Source of the DNA: Ischnura elegans
Taxonomy: Eukaryota > Arthropoda > Insecta > Odonata > Coenagrionidae
NCBI RefSeq assembly: GCF_921293095.1
Contig: NC_060247.1
Span: forward strand, 110,317,111 to 110,381,110
Direction of reading: 5' to 3'
Length of the DNA: 64,000 bases
This document shows, piece after piece, positions 12,535 through 24,100 of this stretch (the first letter of the stretch is position 1; each line of letters starts with the position of its first letter). The notes under the pieces were generated by a model that saw only the letters and a list, made by a program, of their open reading frames with translations, searched no databases and was not told where the DNA came from. The translations under genes and the position numbers were made by a program.

Positions 12535-13828
12535 TCTGGCTTCCTTATGTGGACTTACTGCCGTAATTACTGCTATCTTCATGAGGATTATTTTTTAAAG
12601 GCTACTCAGTGATATAATTTTGTAGCATGTTTGTGATCAAATTGTTCTCTATGATCATCAAAGAAAACAATCATGCTTTCTGTGTCGGTGTAAATGAGAT
12701 GGAAACATTTTGGGGTGTGTTACTGCTTACATCGTACACACAGACCACCTCTCACAGATAAAGAATGCATTGGTCTCTTGATGAGAACTCGGGTGCTCCT
12801 CTCATAATGGGCAGTATTGTCAAGTAGCTGATAAAATCCAACGACCTTTCCTGATGTGAGTATGAAATGAGGATAGGCAAACTGAAATTAAAATATTTAA
12901 TAAGTACATGTGTTTCTTAGCGAAATGACGATTCTCTCATAGTAAAACTGCCATGCCATTCACTGAAAATGCAAATTGATGTTGTAAACTCATAAAGATG
13001 CGCTTATTGGTTTGTGTTGTATTGATTGCAAATTCAAAAATTGAATTAGAATTGAATTAGAACCTGGATTAGAATTTGAAGGCACCAATTAAGGTTCACA
13101 GGTAAACCATGAAAGCGAAGGAATTATACACCAAGTTTATAATCAATCGTGGTATCTATTTCGAAGTAAATGCAGGTCGAATTTATCGAAGATGAGATGC
13201 TTGAGCCAAAATGCGAGATCTCCATTGCTACTGAGACACAGAAACGAGAGTAAACTTGCAACATTCACATATTTCTGGGATGACTAGGTCAATTGTATTA
13301 AGCGCAGGAATCAGAAGCCAATGGTTTTGTTTTAAATAGGCTTATAATTTAACTCTTTCATCTGAGCATGGTGCAAAGTGTTCTTCGAAGCAATCCAGGA
13401 TATCACCTATTAGCCTGTTTGAAAAAAATCAATTAGATAAATGTCATGACAAATTTTTCTATCATCGCCATGAATTCATGTAAGCCAAATTTGCATTCAT
13501 CAATTTCAATGGAATAATTTGAAAATTGTTTGCTGTGAGGGGATTAATTACTAATAAATAAAGAAAAATTTCTCCGCAGTACTTTGTGTGAAATTTATGA
13601 CATTAGAAAACCATTTTGGATTATTTTTGCGTTTATTACAATTTCAAGTGGCATTAGAGTTACATAATTTCGGAGATTTCATAATTGCATGAAGTTTTCC
13701 TCTATCAAAATTTGTGTTTTCGCCACAGTTCATCTTTTTGACCACTTCCCGCTGAATCGTCTGATCTTAAATTGTTAAGCAATGGAACACAATCTCCTGC
13801 ATTCATCTGAATTCTCACGTACTTCATA

Positions 13829-14143
13829 CCCTGACGCAGGGGCGCAGCCAGGAATTAAGGTTGGGGGGGGTTTGGTGCAACTAATACCGGTGTAGTTGGG
13901 GATATGGAATACCCACCAGAATAAGCGGTAGGTGCGAGATTAATAAATTGCGGAATTTTAAGATAACCGGTTCAAAACGGTGAGTTTTACGGCTTTCTGT
14001 GGGATATATTGTTTATCCTCACACTATTCTATTGGTAATATCAATCCAAATAGGTAAAATAGATTAAACTTAAATATTTCTCTGAGCTCTGGGGTGGGAG
14101 GGATTAACCCCCAAACCCCCCTTGCTGCGCCACTGCCCTGATG
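13829..14143. mobile_element. hAT-type MITE with 8-bp target duplication
   Basis: The element 13837-14135 starts CAGGGGCGCAGCCAGG and ends CCTTGCTGCGCCACTG (imperfect terminal inverted repeats). It is flanked by CCCTGACG (13829-13836) and CCCTGATG (14136-14143), an 8-bp duplication with one difference. Copy 2 of the duplication has the single uninterrupted site (CCCTGAAG near 40711). It is non-coding. The inverted-repeat start and 8-bp duplication point to hAT mobilisation. Confidence 0.7.
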
Positions 14144-15683
14144 GATAGTAAGCAAAAACATTTTTTTAAAACAGCTGAAAATTGAAAAAATTGCATTAAT
14201 ACACGTAGGTGATCACTGTGTATTTATCGAAATAATGTTGGATGTTTAAAATATCTGACCTTATTTCATAAAATATGCCTCAAATACTTTGCCAAAATTC
14301 AGGCGTACCGTATATATAGTTAATACTCGCTATGCTCGCTAGGGGGGCTCTGCCCCCCTAGACCCCCCGAAAAAGGCCTTCGGCCTTGTTTTGGTCGCTA
14401 TGGAAGGTCTTATACTTTTTGTATGCCGCTTGTTACTTACGGATTTTTTACTTTTCAATTGGCTAGATTATATATAAGTAATATTTCCACTTTCAAGTAA
14501 AACGAGCGTATGGTACGTGGGTTATAATATGAAAATAAAATATTAATGAAGAGGAACGTTTTTCTGAAATACTAAAAAAATAAAATAGATTTCTATGAGT
14601 CTGACAGAGTTTCTAACTTATTCAATTCAAATACAAATTAACGTTGAGAGCATGTTCCCCTGTAACACTCTATTTAAACCTACTTAATATCATAATGTAA
14701 CGAATTTACGAAATACAATGAACTACAGTAAACTACGTTTTAATTGATAAAAAATTTAAGAAAGCGAGTAAACACTGCGGAAAACATAGTTAGAAATACC
14801 AGTTTCTGATCGAACTCTTCGAAATTTGGATTAATATCGAGTATTGAATAGTACTTCTGTTACTTCTTACAAACAAGTTTGATTAGTGTAGTTTGATAAA
14901 TACTATAAATATATGTTTATATATATATATAAACATCGCACAGTTCAGATCGATAAAACAGCAAAGACCAAATGCATAATAAACGCGACGTAGCGTGAGC
15001 ATATGAAAGAATTTCCTCCCAGAAAAACATTGCTCTGATTGAAAATCATGAAAATAGGAGTTCAATATAGGTTACCTCAAAGTAGATACAAAAATGTGGA
15101 GAAGAGATGTGCCTGCATAGGGTACTGAACACGGGCCCCCAACGCGTCATAACAGACTCTATTGACCAAGCTAATCGGTTGTTATGATAAATATTAAAAA
15201 CACGTTTATTAATTATTTTCCCCATCATTCAGCCAAATTCTTGAAATAGGAATAAGGTTGTACTGCAGTTCCCCTACGTAAGCTTAAGAGAGGACGATGC
15301 ACACAATAGAATTACGTAGGAACTTAATATCAATATCTAGAGAAAATGCACAAAGCGGAGATCCTTAGCATGAATTGGGCCTAGTATGAAGAATTTAGAA
15401 ATGACGATTTTATTGAAAGATTATTCGTCATGATCGCAAATAATACCACTTCAGGAAAACCTCTATAATTTTTTTAATGTGTGGGTGTACACAAACATCT
15501 CCTTACAGCTTTCATATCCAATATAATACGAAATTAAATCATCTGGTGAGTAGCAGATGACAACTTTTGATGAACAAGGCATCATAAATGTCATGGTTTA
15601 GAATATATTTAAGCTAAATAACTTAGTCCCTCAATGAAACGTGCTTTTTGTAAGACAAATATTTGAATAAGAAATAATTATAA

Positions 15684-16125
15684 TTGCACTTATTCTCCAT
15701 ATTCTTATATTCACTTCCTACGATGCACCAGCTCACGGATAAAATTGCACATAAAAAAATTGTAGCAGAAAAGATCGTAAAGAAAAATGAAACGCTAAAA
15801 ATAATTTTTACCCACCTATCTTTAAAGGAAAGGTGGTATAGATATCTTTCTACAGTAATCGTGTATGGGCAACAAGAGAGGAACTACATTATGTGCACTT
15901 GTTAAGTATGGAATTAATAGCAACCATACTTTCGATTCTATAATCGCACTTATCCTCCATATTCTATTATTCACTGCCATTGATGCACCAGCTCACGGAT
16001 AATATTGCACATTAAAAACGTTAGTAACAGAAAAAGGATCTAAAGAAAAATAAAACGTTATCGCCATCACAAAGAATGAAAATAAAATAATTTTGCCTAC
16101 CTATCGTTTAAGGAAGGTTTGCTTA
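15684..16125 (+). repeat. Two diverged direct repeats of about 150-180 bp
   Basis: Units near 15,690-15,840 and 15,945-16,125 share TGATGCACCAGCTCACGGAT-type sequence (the first unit has a C for the second base pair of that string), then ATTGCACAT, CAGAAAA and a CACCTATC or TACCTATC stretch in the same order, about 257 bases apart. A chance frame (15684-15905) covers the first unit and is not maintained in the second, so I do not call a gene. Confidence 0.5.
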
Positions 16126-16571
16126 CCTTATATTTCTCCTCTTTTCGTTTGAATACGCTTTGATCTGATCAATTTTTTGTTCGTACGGAAAGACGCCACT
16201 AAAATATTGACTTTTCAAAAATAAATCCTATAAAATATCTTTATAATCCTTGCGTTTTAATTCCTTTACCTTCAATTCCAATTTCGCTCCTTTTGTGAGT
16301 ATAAACAAATATGTTGCTATGATGTTTTATTTGTATCTGATCACCGCGCTGCCATTGGATTTTGGTGGCAATTTTTTGAACTAATCCCCATAGTCAATTT
16401 TAATTGAATAGACAGATAAATAATTGGAAATTTATCGTTTTCATAATTTTCCTGGGGTTTCAGACAATTTTAGAAGGGGTCTTCATAAGACTTTTTGTCG
16501 TATCTCGTCTCGTTCACCCCAAACATTTATATGAGTGAGTACGGGGAACAATTTACGGGGAAAAGGTGATG

Positions 16572-17380
16572 AAACTTAAAGGTTTTACTCGGAGCGGAAA
16601 GTTCGTTTCATTTTTGTCAGTCCGTGACAGTGAGTTTTAAGTCACGTCAGTCCTGTGTGATAGATAGTTAACGTCCGTGTATGAAAAAAGTGTACAAAAA
16701 TATCTACATTGAAGATACGATTTGACGAAGTATCTGAGTGTAATAAACAAAATGAGGTATTGTATGCTGAGCTCACTCGTCATCTATGCGCTAAAAACAT
16801 GTTTTGCTATTTAATTTTTATGGCCACTGAATGACTGTATTTTATCTATTTTGAGGTTCGTTCATTATTTTGAATGATTTTGAGAGTTTTTGAATACATT
16901 TGTCTAGTTTATTTTGAATTGAAGAAATTATTTTTTTAATTTTAATGTCAGTGAATAAGTTTATAACAAAAGGGAATCACAAAAGTCAGTCCGTGACATT
17001 TCTGGTCAGTCCGTGACGATGCTTTTCAAGAGGAATTACTCCTCTGTAAAATTAGTTAATGTAATGGGCTTTGCACCATTATGAAATATACATTTGGAGT
17101 TCTGAGATGTATCTTACTGAAACTCTGAATCACTTTTTGTTTCAGAGCAAAACTTAAAGGTTTTACTCGGAGCGGAAAGTTCGTTTCATTTTTGTCAGTC
17201 CGTGACAGTGAGTTTTAAGTCACGTAAGTCCTGTATTTTTCAAGACACAGTAGTGTATCCACCCAAGTCAAATGTCTCTCAGTTGTGAAGCAATTTAGAA
17301 GTTGAAAAAGTTTAGTATGTCCGTCCATTTGCGCTAGGTGTGTTATTAAAAGTTCAGAAACACATTGTGACGGTCAGTCT
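16572..17380 (+). repeat. 85-bp direct repeat pair and GTCAGTCCGTGAC motif cluster
   Basis: 16572-16656 and 17150-17234 are near-identical (I see one C/A difference) and 578 bases apart. Each contains GTCAGTCCGTGAC. Further copies of the motif lie near 16985 and 17001, with a T-variant near 17376. The motif is itself a partial palindrome, GTCA and TGAC around five bases, the shape of a site for a dimeric protein. No function is known to me. Confidence 0.6.
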
Positions 17381-19219
17381 GTGACGTGTGGAATCGCCCT
17401 GAATGAGTGGTCGTGAAGGGGCTTTATGGTATATAGATTAGGAAAATATATAATTTTATTAAATAAGTAATAACTGGGATAAGATAGCAATGAGTAAACT
17501 CATGAGATGATTGATCACTGAGCAGAAAACTTACCAGATGGCTATTTCTTTACTGCGATAGTAAAAATTGAATGGAGAACTAACACATAAAATATAAATG
17601 GTAATATAAAGGTATTAAGCTGCAACAAGGTATAGAGCTATTGCTGTGCTAAGCTCAACTTGTAACTAGAAAATGTGTTTTATTCTCCGATAAGCTAAAA
17701 TAATGTAGTTTCAAGATAATATTTATTACCTTGTGATATGATCTATCATATCATAAGTTTGATTAGCTCGTAGAGAACGTCGATATGATGATAAATTTTC
17801 CACAAAAAATCTATTTACGAGACATAATTTGTTCATTATGAAGGCCATTGCGTTTTTGCAAAATATGGAAACGCCACAAGAATATTTCAGTTGAAACGAT
17901 CTCAACTTACTGTCTATCGATATCTTCAAAATGTGTTACGTTATTAAGAAATTGCACCCCAAACTTGTATTTTCACGAATAAAGAATTCCGTGGCAACCC
18001 AACCCCAGAAATAAATGGAACATTTAAAACACATATTCGTGTAACACAGCAGCAGGTGATAAGGTTCAGCATCTAAACAGAGTTTTCTAGAAATAAATGC
18101 TATGTATGCGTAATATTATTATAAGTTTTCATTGAGGTAAATAGTTACATAAGTTAAGCGAACCGATCCACGATGATAGATCTGTAAAAATTGCTTTCTT
18201 TTCTTTTTAAGCTTCTTTATTATCATAATAACGTACAAATTTTCCTGACTGCTATTTTTGTGCCAAACCTTGACCGAAAGATTTGGTCACCCTGTTTGTA
18301 AAATTTACGTCCAGATATTGCAATAGGAAGCACATACTCGGCAAATTTCTGCAAAAAATCTGTATTTTTTCCTTTTTTTCGCATTCTTCCCAAATATTAA
18401 CAATGGTAACATCATCTGACTGAGGTGAAGCCACAATTGAGAGTTCTATGAAAGTCGGGATGTAAACAAAATTGTCATACAAACGAAGCTTAAGGCTTGA
18501 AATAAGGACTTCACCAACCTTTCTGTTTATTCGCTGAAGAACTACCTCATATCCATAAATATTCAAGTCAACTGTTTAAGTAAAGGAGATAACCTTATTA
18601 TAAATGGAACATTCCCTTAACCAGTAATAAATAATGCTTCCATCCTTCGATTATTGAGATAAAACCCACGAATTTATCCCAAAGTGAATACTGAGTTAAA
18701 CATATCGGTTCTCAATTTGACATAACTCAAGTTTCCGTGGGGAATCAATGAGAAAAGTAGGAACATCTAACCATTCCCTCAACCCTACGCTAAGCTAAAA
18801 TGGTTAACATATTGCCAATAAATTTAGTTTAGGTTTAAATACAAAATAAAAAACTTGCACCCCGTGTTGGCAGATTTTCTATGGCTTCAGTGGTCAAAAA
18901 ATACCCAAAATTAAAATAATTATTTTCAATCTTTTATGTATTTCTGTGAATACATAACTACCTGGCCCACAAACATCTTACCTAAGGGTACCTAAGGGTT
19001 ACAAAGGTGCCATAGGCTGGCATCCAATGGCGAAAGGAATATGTTATATGGCACCATGAAAATATGGCCTAGGTTTTCACCATTAAAGAAATATCACCTG
19101 AGTTAGTATAGCATAGTAATTAATAATATTCAATATATTGTGACAATGACAGAAAAATTGCAGGATTGAAACTCATCACCCCTTACTTTTCAAATATTTA
19201 TTCGGCAAATGTAACTTAC

Positions 19220-19250
19220 AGACTAGTAGCAGTTGCTTTCAGTTGGCCAT
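19220..19250 (-). pseudogene. Broken exon-1 relic
   Basis: This is exon 1 of the minus-strand pseudogene unit: start codon, Ala, Asn, then TGA, with the splice donor preserved. It is homologous to gene B exon 1 in inverted orientation 2 kb away. The homology extends through the flanking promoter region: GGGGTCGCGAACTT here pairs with AAGTTCGCGACCCC near 20,990. Confidence 0.6.
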
Positions 19251-20879
19251 TCCGGTGTCCTTATGTCGACCTATTGCCGTAGTACGGTTAATTTATTGTG
19301 TGTGTAGCCCTGTTTATTGTTTTAAAGCAGTAGCTCTGCGGGTAAGTAAAATGTTCTTCTTGCAGCAAGCTACAGCAGAGCACAGCTCTCAAGTAACGTT
19401 CCAACACTCTAGTACCCGAATTGATATTCTCTTTGCGAAGCATCCACCGTTATCCTCTAGGGGTCGCGAACTTGGGACTTGAGATTTAAGAAACATGACG
19501 CCTTTTATTCATCTCGTTTGAAGCTGTGCAATTATCTGAATGGAATAGAAGAAATCGGGCTTCGTAGTGAAGAATTTGTGCGTTATTATGCCCTCTTTTT
19601 ACGCTATATGTAGGCTAAATGTAAATACGCTTTTTACTCTAAATTTAGATACTGCTACATTTATTACACGATAGATAAGAAACAAAGATGATTCCGGACG
19701 GTCAAGTTTTATGTTGATAACCGGATTACTGTCCGTCACAATCGCGTTGAAGATTAAACAGTTTTCCCTGCATTCCCACTAAAGTATTTGTTCCGAATTG
19801 GGTACGTCCAATTATAAAATCTGACTCCATAATGTGGGTCCAAACGCAAAATTGGTCCTAATTGGTTTCAATGTTAAAATTTCAGGCACGAAAGCTTGTT
19901 TCTCCCTAATGTGGCTCATACTTCAGCGCCCTTTGACCTCCGCATAGCCATTGAAGGTCCTATGGGAGAAATTTGATATTGTATTTAATGATCGTAATTT
20001 TGCTAAACCCAATGTTGATCGAGAAAATTATTTTAATACGCACTGTTTTCGTAGTTATGAGCATCAAATTATTTTATAGATAACGTTATTCTTTATCGTC
20101 GGACGCTCGGAAATTCTTGATACACTTTTAATTGCTTGCCAAATTCTTTTTCAGCCGTCGGTCATTTTCTTGTGGCATTGATGGGTAAAGTAACTATTAG
20201 GTAATTCTGCTGAGAATTGCTTTCTGAGTGTTAAGAAAAAGAAAATATTGCATAAAAAATTAAAATTAGCTGTGTTACTTATTATAATATATGGATTATA
20301 CCAAATTTTCCTATACCTGCAGGATCACATTAAAATATACAATTCTTGATTAGTGATTCATCTCATTCATCGACGTCATTTCATATTTATACTTTCAGAT
20401 TGATTCATTGAAGCAGAATGCTTGAAAAAAAGACCCTGACTATGTTTTTTTTCTCATCTATATAGCCCAATTACCTATTACATAAGCCACGAGATGGTAT
20501 TTCCATGTATGCACTCGTTTGCTTTAATATTATTAAGTCCTATTCTTGTTTTTTTGTGTTTCGTAAGTTGTATTTATTATTTGTTAGTATGACGCATTAT
20601 ATTGTCAGAAATGCTGTGGGTGTATATGTACGCAACATGTCAGCATATTAAATGCAACGCCATAATGAGAGTAGATGGAAAGTTTCAACGTAATTTATAG
20701 GACAACGGGATTGAATTACGACATAACAACACATCTGAAGCGTCATATTTTATTTCTTATATTTATCTGTGTGATTGATATTGATAACGATAAAGAACCC
20801 TCTTGTCCTTAAACATAACAATGTATTTTTCCTATATATCTGGCTTAATGTTGACTATGTAGCACAGAGAAGGTTCCGT

Positions 20880-21197
20880 AACACTTTCCAGTCATTGTAA
20901 CACAGTTTAATCTATTTCATTCAATTAATTGAGCAATCTTATAATGGTTGAATGAAGGGCGCCATATCTCTTAAATACCCAGTCCTAAGTTCGCGACCCC
21001 GAAGAGGATAGCGATAAAGGCTTCGTTTTCGATTTTCAATTTTCGAGGCTTCGCTTAGCATTTCAATTCAGCTAGTTCAGCTTTTCAGCTCGCTGCAAGA
21101 AGATCATTTACAAAGCTACCGCTTAAAAATAATAAACGACATTCTGAAGCAATAAGTAAGCCAACTGCAGCAATAAGTGCACAATAAGGACCCAAGG
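20880..21197 (+). promoter_or_regulatory. Conserved 5' flank of gene B
   Basis: This stretch and its continuation past exon 1 to about 21,330 are almost identical to 45,610-46,070 upstream of gene C, visibly closer than most of the duplicated DNA. I find no convincing TATA box. GATAAA near 21,012 is only a weak candidate. The conservation suggests promoter function or recent gene conversion. Confidence 0.4.
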
Positions 21198-24100
21198 ATG
21201 GCTTACTTAAGGCAACTTCTACTGCCCGGTGAGTAGTGTATGCCGAACATATGATTATTTATTTATTTATTATAAATGTACTTGGTGGGGGTTATTATTT
21301 CCACTTTTGTGATTTTTCGGGCATAGTCATATCAAAGTGGATACTATTAAGTACTTTGTGGCACCATCATTTACATTTCAAATATGGGGAAAACATATAA
21401 CACAGTTTTCACGGCATCGAAGAGCATATTTTTTTAGCGACTGCATGCCAGGTTAGGGATTATTCGCACATCTTAGATACTTAAATATGCGTGTGAGATA
21501 GGTAGGGAAGTTATCTATTAAGAGAATTAAGATTTAAATTTTTTGTAGTGATTTTCCATTAAAACCAGGGATGGCAAGCGAAACTAAACGAAATGGTTTA
21601 GTTTCGACCCGGAGTGAAACGAATATACGAGGCCAGGGTTTAGTTTCGTTCCTGCACGAAATTAAAATCACAAAGGAGTTTAGTTTCGACCCGGGACAAA
21701 ATTTTATTCCCAGGAATGAAACTAAATGAATCGATACTCCGCAACTCATAGTTAAGTTTCGATCCCGAAAGTTGATTGGAGGGGGATACGAGAGAATAGT
21801 TTCGATCCCTCACATTTGACATACTTGTAGAGAGGAAAAAATATTCTGCTAAAAATCGAATGGCCAGTTTCCGTTTACCGTTAAGCCGTTTATGTTAAAT
21901 AAATTGACCCCGAAAGGTCACAGTCAACGTCATAAGGGTGGCAAAAAGAATAGCATACCTAAAAGGTGTCAATTATTCGGTTTTAAGCGGTGCCCAAGTC
22001 AATAGTATTCTTCTTATACCCGTACTATCCACGAATTGCCCTTCCAGATAAATACGGATGTCAAAGGTCATAGAGTTAACCGCCTGGCCATCATGACAAC
22101 CAATGTCTAACCATAGGTTTTCGAGGATGCCCAAGTCATTTATGCAGTTCATGGATCCGTATTGTTATTTGTTGACCTTCGGAGGACATAATGGGGGTCA
22201 AAGGTCAATGAGTTAACATACTGGCCATCATGACAACCAACATGTCAAACCATAGGTTCTAAAGGGTGCCCAAGTCATTTATGCAGTTCATGGATCCGTA
22301 TTGTTATTTTTTGACCTTCGGAGGACATAATGGGGGTCAAAGGTCAATGAGGTAACATACTGGCTATCATGACAACCAACATGTCAAACCATAGGTTCTA
22401 AAGGGTGCCCAAGTCATTTATGCAGTTCATGGATCTGTATTGTTATTTGCTGACCTTTTGAGGACATAATGGGGGTCAAAGGTCAATGAGTTAACATACT
22501 GGCAATCATGACAACCAACATGTCGAACCATAGGTTTTCGAGGGTGCCCAAGTCATTTTTGCAGTTCATGGATCCGTATTGTTATTTTTCGACCTTCGGA
22601 GGTCATAATGGGGGTCAAAGGTCGTAGAGTTAATTTTTACTGAAGTTCATAGATTTCCTAGCTTCATTGTGGTCGCGTCCACAGGAGTTGGTAGGTATAA
22701 AAGAAGCTAGGATAGAACCAGCAGTTTCTGACGAAGAATTGGTTGTAGATAATGACGAAGATCCACTTGAAAGCCTTCTGGAAGCTAATGAGAGAATCCA
22801 GAAGGAAAATTCACAAGGATACAACCGTGGAATTTCCATTAAAACATTCTTGGAATAGTTCTCTGGAGCCCCGAGAATAAGTAAAAGTCAGAACATTTTA
22901 CTGTATTGAGAATCACAAAAGTCAAAGAAACCTGAGTTGTATGATTAGGCTAACGTAGCATTAGCCCTTCCGATGACGCAAGTTAGTTTTGAACGGATAT
23001 TCTCAAATTTAACATTTGTTCTCGGCGTTCTGCGCGGTAAACTATGTCTTCAAGTGGTAGAAGACGTTCTGCTTGTCAGATGCAGTAAGTTATTCAAAGA
23101 TAGTGATCTTTGAATAACTTATTGCATCTGACATATTTTATTTCATAACATATTACATATTAACTTATTTCATCTTAAAGTTAGTTAAATATTAAACTAT
23201 TTTTCACTACGTTTCACGGAACTGTTTGTTATTTTGATTTTTTAAATAAATCTTTAAGCCATATTACCATCTATGAAGTTTCATACCTTTCTGTCATTTA
23301 TAGAATTAATTGTTTAACATTTTTGGCCAGTTGACATACAAATATTAAAAATTCTAATCTTAAAAAGAATGTTTTCTTTAATGTGGATTAGCATCTGCTA
23401 ACTTGTACTCTAGTTGAACGCTATTTCTTTGTGATACAGTGAAATTCAATTATCGCATTGTATATTTAACAAAAAAATACACATGTACATCAACTAGGGT
23501 TTCAATCAAAGATGATATGGTCATACGTCATCGTAACCTCAGTGTTGGCACCAAAGAACCGCCATTGCCTCCCGAACGCGGAGTCGGAATAACTTTTTAC
23601 GGTTCTAACACGAGCCTTCAAGTTTGTTCTCTAGAATGTTAGTGTGGCTTTCGAGAGGATACTGGAAGGTGACTATATGAGTTGAAATTCTGTATTAATT
23701 ATTTGATTAGTGAGAAGGGCATTTAGGGAAATAACTATACAACCTTTGACCCCATTATGACCTCCGAAGGGCAACAAATAGCAATACGGATCCATGAACT
23801 GCATAAATGACTTGGGCACCCTTTAGAACCTATGGTTTGACATGTTGGTTGTCATGATGGCCAGTATGTTAACTCATTGACCTTTGACCCCCATTATGAC
23901 CTCCGAAGGTCCACAAATAACAATACGGATCCATGAACTGCATAAATGACTTGGGAACCCTTTAGAACCTATGGTTTGACATGTTGGTTGTCATGATGGC
24001 CAGTATGTTAACTCATTGACCTTTGACCCCCATTATGACCTCCGAAGGTCAACAAATAACAATACGGATCCATGAACTGCATAAATGACTTGGGCACCCT

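Larger units (their letters stand above)
14325..17430. mobile_element. Unclassified 3.1-kb insertion, hairpin at left end
   Basis: Absent from copy 2, where the sequence runs straight through (about 40,905). The left edge is a GC-rich block (14330-14400): GGGGGGCTCTGCCCCCC, a perfect arm-loop-arm hairpin, followed by AAGGCCTTCGGCCTT, another palindrome. Inside are a direct repeat near 15,690-15,840 and 15,945-16,125, and a nearly exact 85-bp direct repeat at 16572-16656 and 17150-17234. It also holds several copies of GTCAGTCCGTGAC. I find no protein domain in either strand. It could be a non-autonomous DNA transposon or an integrated foreign fragment. The exact ends and target duplication are unresolved. 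Confidence 0.5.
13823..19250 (-). pseudogene. Minus-strand hemolymph-protein pseudogene, exons 1-2 only
   Basis: Exon 1 relic 19220-19250 keeps 31 bases and a GTAAGT donor but reads ATG GCC AAC TGA, a stop at codon 4. Exon 2 relic: the acceptor TTTCAG lies just before 14174 (reading leftward), followed by sequence alignable to gene B exon 2 and by TATGAA then a GTACGT donor (13817-13822). It is split by the MITE at 13837-14135. Intron 1 between them also holds the 3.1-kb unclassified insert. The unit is head-to-head with gene B. No exons 3-6 were found on this strand. Confidence 0.55.

Noticed and set aside
18252-18566. 104-codon minus-strand frame in duplication copy 1
   Set aside because: The same DNA occurs at three other places (near 11,700, 38,600 and 41,900), where the frame is broken, so coding constraint is absent.
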